64,000 nucleotides of DNA, from the NCBI GenBank assembly GCA_965153355.1, contig OZ231128.1, forward strand, positions 13,888,001 through 13,952,000, read 5' to 3'. The notes beneath the pieces were generated by a model. The model saw only the letters and a program-made list of their open reading frames with translations. It did not search any database and was not told the DNA's origin. Positions 38,779 to 51,169 of this stretch are shown here, piece after piece (position 1 is the stretch's first letter; every line of letters starts with the position of its first letter). The translations under genes were made by a program, and so were the position numbers. The stretch comes from Flaccisagitta enflata (Eukaryota; Chaetognatha; Sagittoidea; Aphragmophora).

Positions 38779-38889
38779 TATTCTTGACTTCTTCTTCGCT
38801 GCGGTTTTTCGCCATTTCTTCCGCCCCAGATCCGAGAAAGCCTCAGGCAGGTCAACACCACCAGCAGACTTTTTCCCTATTTATCTCAT

Positions 38890-39567
<678 letters not shown>

Positions 39568-39836
39568 TTTATCTTGTTTTTCTTTTCATCAAATTTTTTT
39601 TTTGATCATCTTATACTAAACAATTTTACCTACCGTTTTCTGCCCTCTGCTTAGCCTCTTGCACACCCTGTGGTGTTATCAAGATGAGTTCATATTGTAT
39701 TAAGAATCTGAGTGATGAGGCTCAAAGTTTTTTCATCACTTAGAATCTAAGTGGCAAAATTTCTCATCACTAAGTTAGATTGTCTATCCTTCTGTTTTTT
39801 CTTACTACAATTTGCCTATGTTCTATGTCCGGCACA

Positions 39837-39947
<111 letters not shown>

Positions 39948-40038
39948 AAAAAAGAGCACTGATGGACGTAGGTTGTACTGTATGACTATTAGATTTAACC
40001 AATCAAAAGCAAAAAAACAACCTAGGCAAAGAGAGACT

Positions 40039-40041
<3 letters not shown>

Positions 40042-40070
<29 letters not shown>

Positions 40071-40507
40071 CATACATACATACATACATACATACATACA
40101 TACATTCATTCATACATACATACATACATACATACATACATACATACATACATACATACATACATACATACATACATACATACATACATACATACATACA
40201 TACATACATACATACATTCATTCATACATACATACATACATACATACATACATACATACATACATACATACATACATACATTTATACATACATACATTCA
40301 TACATACATACATACATACATACATACATACATACATACATACATACATACATACATACATACATACATACATACATACATACATACATACATACATACA
40401 TACATACATACATACATACATACATACATACATACATACATACATACATACATACATACATACATACATACATACATACATACATACATACATACATACA
40501 TACATAC
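40042..40507. repeat. (CATA)n array, about 465 bp
   Basis: CATA tetranucleotides with CATT variants at four places. Frames reading Tyr-Ile-His-Thr or Met-Tyr-Val-Cys are artefacts. Confidence 0.99.
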
Positions 40508-40619
40508 CATCATGCTTGGGCTCACAATATGACAAGACCTTGGTAAAGATGAGAGAAACGGCGTACAAAATGGTTGGACATCAATTTTCATCTTGTTGGG
40601 GCAAAAAATCATTTGAGTA

Positions 40620-40822
40620 ATCGAGGTTAAAGCCTTGGGTTTATGCTGCTTTTGCTTTTTGCGCTCCATTATAGCTTGGCACAGTGAGCCTGAATCTGGG
40701 TTCATGCTGCTCTGCTTTATGCGTTTCTTCATGGCTTGGCACATTGAGCCTGAACCTGTGTTTACTTTGCTTTGACTTTTTGCGCTGCATCATACCTGGG
40801 CACAGTGAGCCTGAACCTACAG
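40620..40822. repeat. About 70-bp minisatellite, three units
   Basis: Each unit has CTTGGCACA(G/T)TGAGCCTGAA followed by TTGCTTTTTGCGCTCCAT-like sequence. Confidence 0.8.
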
Positions 40823-42600
40823 CTTCTATGAGCGGTATTGTCACATTTTATTGATGATCTTTCATTCTCATATCAAATCAACAAAAAAAAAAAATTTTGA
40901 AAGGACATCATAATACTTACTTTTTTTCATTTCATAATACTAATAATTAATGTTGAAAACAGTTTTTGAATTATCATAAAAGCACATATTATCCATAGCT
41001 TAGTATCAAAAAAGGATAAAAGACATGATATAAGGATATACATGATTAATAATGTTGTAGCTGTTCTACCTTATTTGATCAATATACAGGTTTAGGGAGG
41101 TTCAGGCACACTGTGCTGGAGAATGGGCGTATATTTGTGGTAAAGAAGGCGGGCGTATTTCCAGTTAGACCGAACGGATTTTGCGGGCTTAATCGTTGCT
41201 CTTACGTTTTCTGACATCGTTACCTGAAAACCCTGCCAACATTTGAGCCATTCAGTTTTTTTTTTCTGCCATTTCGGTTTTTTTTCTGCCATTTCGTTTT
41301 TTTTTTCTGCCATTCCATCTTATTGTATACTTTCTATTCTTGCCCGCCAATTTGTCCCTGCCAAAAGTCCCACTCTAAGCCGTTCCCTGCCTTGTAATTG
41401 AATGCGACTTTTACAGATAAAACCTATTAACTTAACTCAGCTTACGTTTTTCTTTCTCTCTCTTTATATTTTGCTGCTTGTTTAAAATAACCCACACATA
41501 AAGTTGGTTGTTTTGTGATTGCTTAAACATACTGTGCTCTGAACAATGCTGCCTGTCAAAGATAACAAAAGTGCGCAAAAACAAAAACAAAGGCAAAAAA
41601 AAAAAAAAAAAATAAAATGAGTGAAACTTTCAGGTTCTAAAATTCAGTTTCCTTTTTTCCTTTTCCCTTTTCCCTTGTGACTCGTGCGTTTTCTACCTAA
41701 TTGATAATATCACTTTGTTTTTAAACTTTTTCAAAGCATCGGCTCCAATCGCGCCAATACTCTGTAGATTCATGTCCATCATTATCTTCATCTCTCAGTC
41801 GCCTCTTTGTTTAGAGGCTGTGATAATGGGCATCAGCATTCAAGTATCATATAGTATGGTTTCTTAACGATGTCGCCCTCGGGTGATTTTTGAATTTTGG
41901 TTACAATTTTGGTTACAATTATTGCCATAACTTCTTTTGGTAAGCAGTTTGCTTTTGGGTTAGATTGTGAAAGAATGTTTTTCAGTTTCTGTTTTATGGA
42001 AAACTAGCAATCGTGCGCGTATAAACTAGTCAATGAGGGTTCACAAGGCCTTCTTCCATTTATTTAAGGTTAGGTATAGTGAAGGATATTGTTCCACATT
42101 TCATAAACCCACCTTACATGCCCTACCTTCGCCTTGCACCCTGCACCTCAGATTAGATTGAATTTAGCCTAAGGAAACCCTAAAGGGTTTATAAAACAGG
42201 CCATCATAATCAATGATTATTATCAATCATTGTATAACACAGCACTACAGCACACCCATGAACCGATAGATTAGTCACTTATGTAAACAAGTGTTTTCTT
42301 CCCCCTGTTTCTCACAATTCTCCATGCCCCATTTCCAGTATTTTCTTCTTTTTTCAGTTTCTTCTACTGCTACAATTTTTTGTAATTTCCTTTCTCCTCA
42401 TTGATTTTGGTCCAGTCTGGAGCTACTGCGATTCGATTCCTTATTTGTTTATCACCTTCTCTTTCTTAGTATCACCGTTGCATCGTTTAACTCGTTTTAG
42501 CACTCTATTTGCCACTTAAGTCTCAAGCCAATTGAATTACATAAGAGCTCGAAACACCTTACACGCATCGATCCTTCACCCCGGCTGTATTTCACTGGCA
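40823..42600. other. No gene recognised, 1.8 kb
   Basis: Mostly AT-rich DNA without tandem arrays. A TTTTTTTCTGCCATTTCG motif is repeated three times at 41255-41315. No exon with acceptable splice context plus domain was found. Confidence 0.5.
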
Positions 42601-42635
42601 CTATGAATCCTCCACCTCTTGCTGCCTCTTGTTCG

Positions 42636-42752
42636 CACCTAACGTCTGTTAAAAACCAAAAAAACTACTTCAGACCTCACAATATCTTGCAACAAACGTC
42701 TGTTAAAAAAACAAAAATCTACTTGAGACCTCACAATATCTTGCAACACCAC
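42636..42752. repeat. 55-bp tandem duplication
   Basis: ACGTCTGTTAAAAA...CTACTT(C/G)AGACCTCACAATATCTTGCAAC occurs twice in direct succession. Confidence 0.85.
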
Positions 42753-42913
42753 ACAAGCACTTTCCATTCACCCTGCACATATTTTGCCATGAAAGTCTCT
42801 ACTCTCTAGCCAAGTGAATTAGCAAAGACTTCAAAATAACTTGCTGCTCCTTTTCCCGTTCATTGACTTCCCCATCAGCTTCCTGAGTTGATATGGAGGG
42901 GGGAAATTAAAAG

Positions 42914-42977
<64 letters not shown>

Positions 42978-42981
42978 GGGG

Positions 42982-43441
42982 GAGCTGCCGAGGTCCGGTA
43001 AAAGCCCTCAGTTAAGGCTAATGCTGCTAAGGAGCGATATCGCATCTCAGCAGCAACAATATTCACTAGTTTCTCTCATTTATATTTTTTTTTATTGTTT
43101 TTCTTGCCCTTTCTTTTATTATCTGGGATTTAATTCATGTAAAAACTTTTGATCCAAATCTGGATGAGCAACAAAGCGATGAGGAAGTTGATTGATGGAT
43201 TTTTTAGCAAATCAAAGAAAATCATAGAAAAATAAAGTTTTAAAATAAAAATTTGTGTTTTTTTTATTTTAACAACTTGATAGCTAAAATGCATCATCTA
43301 ATCATAAGGTATACAAACATCAAGTGAAGTCCTGATCAATTTACTCCATTGTAATTTGAAATAAACAGTGTGTTGCTGCTAGGGTGCGATATCGCACCTT
43401 AGCTGGAGTTTTTGCAATTACCGCACCTCAGCAAACAGCTC
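42982..43441. mobile_element. MITE with palindrome-bearing inverted ends
   Basis: Left GAGCTGCCGAGGTCCGGTAA...GCTAAGGAGCGATATCGC...AGCAGCAACA matches the inverted right end over about 75 bp. Each arm contains an inner palindrome; the right one, GGTGCGATATCGCACC (43383-43398), is perfect. It is inserted in a (GACA)n tract, which flanks it on both sides. Confidence 0.75.
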
Positions 43442-43488
43442 AGACAGACAGAGAGACAGAGAAATAAATACACACACACACACACACA

Positions 43489-43563
<75 letters not shown>

Positions 43564-43680
43564 AGAAGGACATACCAACATACGGACAGACAGACAGATA
43601 GAAAGAGAGTAAGACAGAGACTAAGAAGACCCAGAGACACGTAGAGATAAGGAGAGACAAAGAGAGACAAAGAGAGAGAC
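43442..43680. repeat. (GACA)n and (CA)n arrays
   Basis: GACAGA units, then CA dinucleotides (43471-43560), then AGAGACA-rich DNA. Confidence 0.95.
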
Positions 43681-43832
43681 AAAGTAAAAAGAACCCTTTT
43701 GGCTCGCCATTTTTCACAGGAAAAGAAAAGAGAAAGGAAATTCTTCAAATTTTATTTTCTCTTTCCACCTTCCTAAGATAATTAGAGCCTCGCTTTTGTT
43801 CTCCCTTCTCCAACCAAACTAAAAGAAAACTA

Positions 43833-44372
43833 GTCATCCAAGGATCGCACATGGTCAGCGGTACCCGATGCCCTGCTTGAAGTGATTAGCTGCAGTGGAG
43901 TGAGAGCAGGGCAGCGGCCTTTTGGGGCTGATGTCCTGTAGGACACAGGGATGAATTTCCAGACGTCCTGAGATCTCAGGTTTACATGAGAAGGCACATT
44001 TGAGGTCTTTGGGGCTCATTTCTTTGTTATTCAATGAGAACAATAATTTTTTTTCATTTCATTATCAATTATCCATGCTATTCAATCTGAATTTTGCATT
44101 TATTTCGAAGTTATGTCAATTTTCCATGTTATTCAATAGGGATTTCCCATATCTTTAACTTCTAGTTAGTTTTCCAAGTTATTTAATGGGAATTTCATAT
44201 TCTTTTCATTTCTTTATCAATTTTCCATGTTATTCAATGGGAATATTGCATTTCTTCAATTTTCTATATTATTCAATGGGAACATGAGGCTCAGAAGCTG
44301 TGGCGGACGGACGGATGGACGTCTGGAAATTCACCCCTGTGTCCTACAGGACATCAGCGCTGGGGCCGCCAC
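43833..44372. mobile_element. Arm-and-core element, copy 5
   Basis: Left: GTCATCCAAGGATCGCACAT, GGTCAGCGGTACCCGATGCC, GGGCAGCGGCCTTTTGGGGC, TCCTGTAGGACACAGG, GATGAATTTCC. Right: GGAAATTCACCCCTGTGTCC, TACAGGACATCAGCGC. The core repeats TTTTCCATGTTATTCAATGG as in copy 1. Confidence 0.85.
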
Positions 44373-44407
44373 TTGCAAAAAGGAAAAAATGTCTAAATAG
44401 CAGCAAA

Positions 44408-45238
44408 GAGCAGTAAGTGGTCAGCGGTACCCGTGCCCTGTGAGTAAGTGATTGGGTTGAGAGGGAGCGGGCAGCGGCCCCGAAGGGGACAAAGTCCTGT
44501 AGAACACAGGGGGAATCTGTCCATCCGTCCATCCGTCCGTCCGTCCTGTCTGCTTTCCTTCTGTCCGGAATGCCCTTTAATTCAATTTTCATTGAATACC
44601 ATGGAGAAATAATAACGCAGTATATGGACAATGGTACCCTTGCCCTTATTGTATAGTTTGTAAAGTTAGGTTGAGGGAGGAGCAGGCCACGATCTGGGTC
44701 TCTGAGGCCAGAATCTGGGTCTCAGAGACCAATTTCTTGGTCTCAGAGGCAAGGATTTCAGTTTCTGAGGCCAGGATTTGGGTCTCTGAGGTTAGGATTT
44801 AGGTTTTTAAGGCCAGCACCTAGGTCTTTGTTGTCAGAATCTGGGTCCCAAGGTCAGGATCTGGGTCTCTAAGGCTTGGATGTGGGTTTTGGGAGCTAGA
44901 ATCTAAGTTTAAGGGGCCAAGATAATAGAACTCAGGCCAGAATTCAGGTTTTCTTAGCAGATTTGGCCCATTTTACCTGGTCTTAGGCCATTTTGCCTGG
45001 ATTTGGCCGATTTTGGCTGGATTTGGCCATTTGCTTGAATTTGACCATTACAGTTTGGTTTTAGGCCCCAAAGGGAGGCAAGCGCAAGGGTAGGGCCGAG
45101 GAGCAGACGGACGGACGTCGGACGGACGGATGGACGGACAGATTCCCCCTGTGTTCTACAGGACTTCGTCCCCTTCGGGGCCGCTGCCCAAAAACAGTCA
45201 TCCAAGGATCATACAAGGCCAGTTGTACCCGTGCTAAA
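44408..45238. mobile_element. Arm-and-core element, copy 6
   Basis: Left arm 44415-44515 (GTCAGCGGTACCCGTGCCCT, GGGCAGCGGCCCCGAAGGGG, ACAAAGTCCTGTAGAACACA, GGGGGAATCTGTCC, (CGTC)n). Right arm 45100-45235 is its inverse, ending GTCATCCAAGGATCATAC. The core is a ~28-bp repeat around GTCTCTGAGGCCAGGATTTG. It follows copy 5 by about 40 bp. Confidence 0.85.
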
Positions 45239-45255
45239 CAACAGGCCTTACTCTG

Positions 45256-45449
45256 TTTTTAATCGCGTGCACGCGACTCTACACCCCGCTCTGTCTGTCC
45301 GTCGGTTGGTTGGTTGGTCGGTCACACTTTACTTTGTTATGACTTTTATTTTTGGATGTCAAAGCTCCTGCCCGAATGGTTTAGTGACCTCAAATATGGC
45401 CCCTGCCCACCCGCACGCGACTTTGGCAGCCGTGTATCCAGCCTTGTTT
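45256..45449 (+). mobile_element. Hairpin-ended element, copy 9
   Basis: TTTTTAATCGCGTGCACGCG hairpin, CTACACCCCGCTCTGTC, (GGTT)n, CACACTTTACTTTGTTATG, GCTCCTGCCCGAATGG, GCCCCTGCCCACCCGCACGC then GACTTTGGCAGCC, GTGTATCCAGCCTTGTT. It starts about 18 bp after the arm-and-core element. Confidence 0.85.
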
Positions 45450-46308
45450 CTTTTCCGTACACACACGAAAAAAGATAGTCTTTCGTCGTATAAGGTTTAT
45501 ACAAGGTCAGCAGCGAAGCGGAGAACAATCGCTATGGGTCTGAAAAAGGCTCTCCCCTTTCGTCAAAGAATTTTTCTTTACAAATATCATATTCATTCTT
45601 TTAAGTCTTCCAGTAAGACATCATATTATCTAAAACATATCCATTTGGAAAATCATTCGATCCTTTTGAATGACCATATGAAAAAGAAAAAAAATGAGAA
45701 AAAAAAATGAAAAAGGTAACATATAAAAATTAAAAAAAATATTGGAAACAAAAACTTAAAAAAATTTCAAAATATATTTATAAGGACTAGAAAATAGATT
45801 TTTTTTTTTGTAAATGATCGTCTAGTCATAAACATGAAACCTTAAAACAAACAACTTAACTCCGGGTTGCTCCTAGTAACGCCTGCGATTTTGACCAAGG
45901 CCTTGGGAGTTATTGAGTTTTCGATGGAAGAGTAACCTAAAAAGATACGCCATCCTCATCGGTCAGCAGACAGGGGGACCCGCGAACTGTAACAGTAAGC
46001 TTAAGATAAAAAACCTGACCGCGCCGTGAGACTAAAAATGCTCGAAAAAGTAGACGACAAAAAAAGGAAAAAAAAAACGTTACGGTCCAACCGACAAGCA
46101 AGCTCCCCAAGTTAACTGGCCAGCTGATCAACAGACTGACCGACTGTGACTATGAACAAAGAAAGAGATAAAAGAGGGGATGATGGGGGTAAAAGGGGGG
46201 GGGGAAGAAGGGGCGGGGCAAGGGGATGTTAAGCGGGGAGAAGGTGAAAGCGATATGCATATGAAAGACAATGAAGAAGTGCCAGACCAGAATACGCGCG
46301 AAAGCTGA
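45450..46308. other. No gene recognised
   Basis: A-rich stretch 45680-45780 and a G run at 46193-46203; no coding evidence. Confidence 0.5.
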
Positions 46309-47730
46309 CACACATCTGTTCCGGAACCACCAGCTTTCCTTTGAGATCACTCCAGCTTTTTCTGTGGTTTTGGGTACCCAGGACAACCCCAGATACTAAG
46401 GAAAAAGAAATGAAAACATTCCAAGAGCGCATTTTTTTTTGTTCCCTTTTTTTTCTGGGTTGTTGGTACAGGCCATTTTCAGCATTTTCCAAGAGACAAG
46501 GTAACTTCTAAAGCTTATATCTTTTTAACGAATTGAGCAAAAGAGCTCAATTTGGGCTCATTTTAAAGAACAAACGCAGCTCTTTAAAATGAGCCCAAGT
46601 TGAGCTCAATTGCTCAATTCCTTTAGAGGATATAAGCTCTAGAAGTTGATGTTTTTTTTCTGACCGATGGCAAATACCCTTGCAACTTTTTAAGCTCATA
46701 TCTCCTAGACGAATTGAGCAAATGAGCTCAATTTAGGCTCATTCTAAAGAACAGACGCAGCTCTTTAAAATGAGCCCATATTGAGCTCGATTGCTCAATT
46801 TGTTAAGAAGATATAAGCTCTAGAAGTTGATGTTTTTTTCTGACCAATGGCAAATACCCTTGCAACTTCTGAAGCTCATATCTCCTAAACGAATTGAGCA
46901 AATGAGCTCAATTTAGGCTCATTCTAAAGAACAGACGCAGCTCTTTAAAATGAGCCTAAATTGAGCTCAATTGCTCAATACGTTCAGGAGATATAAGCTC
47001 TAGAAATTGATGTTTTTTTCTGATCAATGGCAAATATCCTTGCAACTTCTCAAGCTACTATCTCCTAAACGAATTGAGCAAATGAGCCTAATTTGGGCTC
47101 ATTTTAAAGAACAGGCGCAGCTCTTTAAAATGAGCCCAAATTGAGCTCAATTGCTCAATACGTTCAGGAGATATAAGCTCTAGAAATTAATTTTTTTTTC
47201 TGATCAATGGCAAATACCCTTGCAACTTATCAAGCTTCTATCTCCTAAACGAATTGAGCAAATGAGCTTAATTTGGGCTCATTTTAAAGAGCAGACGCAG
47301 CTCTTTAAAAGCTCATTAGCCCAATTTGTTTTGGAGCGATAGTCTTCCAAAGTTGATGCCATTTTCACAAAAGTGTCAAAAACTCTTAAAGATTTGAGAG
47401 CTTATATCTCCTAAACGAATTGAGCAAATGAGCTCAATTTAGGCTCACGGCTCACGGCTCATTTTTTTGTCAATTTTATGTGTTACTCGATGGGAATTGG
47501 CACCACTTCAATTTTCCAGATATAAGCTTTAGTAGTTACCTTGTTTCTCAAAAAATGATGAAAATGGCCTGTACCAACAACCCAGAAAAAAAAGGGAATA
47601 AAAAAAATGCGCTCTTGGAATGTTTTCATTTCTTTTTCCTTAGTATCTGGGATGGTCCTGGGTACCCAAAACCATAGCGAAAGTTGGAGTGATCTCAAAG
47701 GAAAGCTGGTGGTTCCGGAACAGATGTGTG
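46309..47730. mobile_element. Foldback-like element with 180-bp palindromic tandem core
   Basis: Inverted arms of about 212 bp lie at 46309-46520 (CACACATCTGTTCCGGAACC start) and 47519-47730 (complement at the end). Between them five tandem units repeat at exactly 180 bp (TCTCCTA(A/G)ACGAATTGAGC at 46521, 46701, 46881, 47061 and 47241), with a partial sixth near 47405. Each unit contains a large stem: TGAGCTCAATTTGGGCTCAT, TTTAAAGA, a short GACGCAG loop, then the complement. Architecture (long inverted arms, tandem core, no transposase) matches foldback elements. Confidence 0.85.
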
Positions 47731-47765
47731 CTGATGGATATTCCCTGCCTGGCGGCAATAGCGAA

Positions 47766-48135
47766 GGGCAACGACAACGGTGGCAACTGTAATGGCAGCA
47801 GCAGCAGCAGCGACAGCATCCATGCAGGCGGCGGTAGCAACAGCAGCGGTAGAAACGGTAGCAATGGCAGTAGCAACAGCAGCGGTAGAAGTGGCGGCAA
47901 CGGAAGCAGCTGTAGAAGCGGCGGCAGCGGCAGCAGCGGTAGAAGCGGCGGCAGCGGCAGCAGCGGTAGAAGCAGTAGAAGTGGCAGCAGCTACAGCAGC
48001 GGTAGAAGCGGCGGCAGCAGTGGCAGCGGCGGTAGCAGTAGAAGCGGTGGCAGCGGCAGCAGCGGTAGAAGTTGCGGCAACGGCAACAGCAGAAGCATCG
48101 GCCACAGCTGCGGCGGCAGCGAAGACGACAGATGA
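47766..48135. repeat. GGCAGCAGCGGTAGAAGC minisatellite
   Basis: 18-bp and 9-bp related units, for example AGCGGTAGAAGCGGCGGCAG. All three forward frames are open, so reading frames here are not evidence of a gene. Confidence 0.85.
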
Positions 48136-48224
48136 AGGATAAGACAAGAAAAGATGATGTTGGAAATGTGTTTACCAAATGATCACACGCACAAAATGCG
48201 ATTTCGACGCGACCAAATTTTCTT

Positions 48225-48669
48225 ACGCCTCTGCACAACGCGCCCATCTGCGACAGTTTAGGCTCTTTATGTGACTGTTGTTTGATTGTTGCAACTCTAT
48301 TCCCCCTGCACAACACGCCCATCCGCAACAGCTATGGCTCTTTATACAGTATGATTTTTTTCAACTGTAACATTAGATGAGAACATTATGCAAAAACTAG
48401 AAGAGCTAGCCAAATTCTGAAAGAAGTTCCCAGAAGGTGAGAGTTTGCAGTTATTTGCTAAGAGATTCCAAAGGTTTTTTAGAAAGAATACTGATATCCA
48501 TCTTACTTTTTCAATTGGGAAGAATGATAGGCAAAAAAAGGGAAAGAAATAGGAACAGATTGAAGGAGAAGAAGAAGAAGAAGAAGAAGAATGAGCAGAG
48601 GAAGAAGAAGAAGAAGAAGAAGAAGAAGAAGGAGAAGAAGAAGAAGAAGAAGAAGAAGAAGAAGAAGAA

Positions 48670-48728
<59 letters not shown>

Positions 48729-49740
48729 TCGCTTCTTGGGTTGTTTGACTGTTGTTAGACGGTTGTTTGTCTTGCGCCACTGCACAAGGCGCCCATCTGC
48801 AACAGCTGTGGCTCTTTATATGACAGTTATTAGACTGTTATTAGACGGTTGTTTGTCTTATGCCACTGCGCAACATACCAACAGCCGCGATTTTTTTCTT
48901 GACTGTTGTTCGACAGTTGCGTCTCTATTCCTTCTGCACAACTCGCGAATTGGCAACAGTTGTGGCATGTCATATGACTGTTGCTAGGCTGTTGCGTCAC
49001 TATTTTCTCTGCAAAACACACCAATTTGCAACAGTTGGTGCATTTCATAAAACTGTTGTTAGGCTGTTGCGTCTCTAAGATTCTATTTCCTCTACACAAC
49101 ACGCCAACTTGCAATAGCAGTGGTATTTATTATGACTGTTGTTTGATTGTTGTTAGACTGTTGTGAATTTTATGCGACTGCAGAATATGCCAATTCGGCA
49201 CAACTGTAACATTTCATATGACTGGCTGTCTTTTATGCCACTGCACAACATGCCATTTAAGTACAGCTGTGGTCTTTCATATTACTGTTGTTTGACTGTG
49301 GTTGGTTGTTTGTGTCTCTTGCGCCTCCTCACAATACACCAATGCGCAACAGAAATGGCTTCTCAGTTTTCACACATCGCTGTTGTTTGACTGTTATTGG
49401 TTTGTTCAGTCATGCAATCGCACAACACGCTAATTTGCCACAGCAGCTTTCTATGTGACTTTTTATACGACTCCGGTACATTGTCCCTCATACCTACCTG
49501 TACCTGTACCTGTATCTGTTTGTTCAAATGTTGTTGAATGTCATATCTGCGCACTGTTGTGTCTCTTACGCCTCTTACAACACGCCAATGCGCGACGACC
49601 GTGGCTGTTGGTTCAACTGTTATTAAACTATATATACATGTTTTCATACGAAAACAGTTGCGTCTCTTACGCATCCTCACAACATGCTAATATCACTAGT
49701 TTCCAATGCTGTATTGGCAAAACGTGACTGTTGTGGCTTC
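48225..49740. repeat. Degenerate ~80-bp satellite, about 15 units
   Basis: Units carry TGACTGTTGTTAGACTGTTG, GCCACTGCACAACACGCCAA and TTTGCAACAGCTGTGGC. Unit anchors fall at about 48232, 48308, 48775, 48858, 48933, 49012, 49092, 49175, 49240, 49325, 49421, 49567 and 49672. The array is interrupted by unrelated and microsatellite DNA at 48345-48726. Confidence 0.8.
48566..48726. repeat. (GAA)n(CA)n compound microsatellite
   Basis: GAA triplets to 48670, then CA dinucleotides, inside the satellite above. Confidence 0.97.
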
Positions 49741-50374
49741 ATTGATTTATGCTTTATCAGTATATCTTCCGCTAGACGGCATTTCTGTCTGTCTGTCTAT
49801 TACACTCCGATATATGGATCTGCAATGTATTTAAGTCAATTGAAGCGATCAGAGATGAGATTTAAAGAAAAAGAGACTGAAATCTTAATGGATGAAAGCC
49901 TCGGGGAAAAAAAAGAGCAAGTGATTTAAGGAATCCGCATTTGACAAGAACACAGACAATGTGGAAGACAAAGGACCCCAAGGGGTCGTCTGCATGTGAA
50001 ATAGTACATGAAGTGACACAGAAAAAAGGCCAAAAGATGAAAGAAAAGAAAGAGAAGGGGGATGAAGAAGATGAAGAAGATGAAGAAGGAGAAGAAGAAG
50101 AAGGAGAAGAAGAAGATGTAGAAGAAGAAAACGAAAAATAAGAAGAAGAAAGAATGATTAGGCAGTCATAAAAGAACAGGTACAGCCTAAAACAGAAAAG
50201 GGCAGCTGAAAATGAGCAGCGACAGCCGAATATGAGCAAGGGTAGTCTACGAGTCTAGAATTACCGGAGTTGCCTAAAAAGACTGTAGGTAGTCAAGGTG
50301 AAAAGGGACAGTTTAAGACTGATAGGGGCAGTAGGAGGAGCAGTGAAAGAAAAATAATAGTCGCAAAAGCGTTA
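49741..50374. other. No gene; GAA/GATGAA tract
   Basis: GATGAAGAAGATGAAGAAG-type repeats at 50058-50150. GGGCAG and CAGCCTAAAA-like repeats follow at 50180-50330. No exon supported. Confidence 0.5.
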
Positions 50375-50910
50375 GATGGTCAGCGGTACCCGTGCCCTGC
50401 CTAAGTAGGTTGTGGTTGAAGTTGAGGGGGGAGCAGGGCAGCGGTAGAGGTCGATGATCTTGCCATGGAGATTTCTCATTCCTCCCCTTCTTCTCCTCCT
50501 TCTCCTCCTCCTCCTCATCCCCCCAAATTCCAGTCTCAGCCCAAATTCCAGTCTGGCCCAAATCCAGTCTTGAGGCCCACATCCCAGCCTCAAGGCCCAA
50601 ATCCTAGCCTCAAGGCCCAAAACCTAGCCTGGAGGCTGATATTTGGACCTCAAGGCGTGGATCTTGGCCTCTTGGCTGAGATTTTGACATTGAGGCTGAG
50701 ATTTGGGCCTCAAGACTGAAATCTGGGCCTCCAGGCTAGGATTTAGGCCTTGAGGCTAGGATGAGGCTGGGCCCCAAGACTGGGATTTGGGCCTCGAGAC
50801 TGGAATTTGAGGGGGAGAAGAAGGAGGAGAAGAAGGAGGAGAAGAAGGAGAAAATCCCCCATATGTGTGAAAGCATAGGTCATGGACCCATTCGGGGCCG
50901 CTGCCCAAAA
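50375..50910. mobile_element. Arm-and-core element, copy 7 (variant arms)
   Basis: Left: GCGTTAGATGGTCAGCGGTA, CCCGTGCCCTG, GGGCAGCGGTAGAGG, GATGATCTTGCC. Right: CCATATGTGTGAAAGC, ATAGGTCATGGACCCATTCG, GGGCCGCTGCCC. The core (50520-50800) is a ~28-bp repeat around CTTGAGGCCCAAATCCTAGC that switches orientation near 50635. Confidence 0.75.
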
Positions 50911-51169
50911 AGGAGAAGAGGAAGAAGATAGAGAAGAAAAATAAGGTAATGAGAAAAAATACAGGCAGAACGATGGACAGAGACATGGAAAGAAAGAAAA
51001 AGAGGAAACAATGATGGGGATTGAAGAGGAGGGAGCAAGGGAGAAAAATAGGTAACAAGGCCAAGCAGGCTGAAAGGTGCGCCGTGTGGATCATCAAATG
51101 TGTGAGTGACGGAACGACCAACCGACCGACCGACCGACCAACGGACAGAAACGACCAAATATAGAGGTA
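50911..51169. other. No gene; (GACC)n patch
   Basis: Purine-rich DNA with a GACCGACCGACC tract at 51115-51140. Confidence 0.5.

Noticed and set aside
47695-48147. Ala/Thr- or Ser/Gly-rich frames in both strands
   Set aside because: An 18-bp minisatellite is open in several frames at once; no independent evidence.
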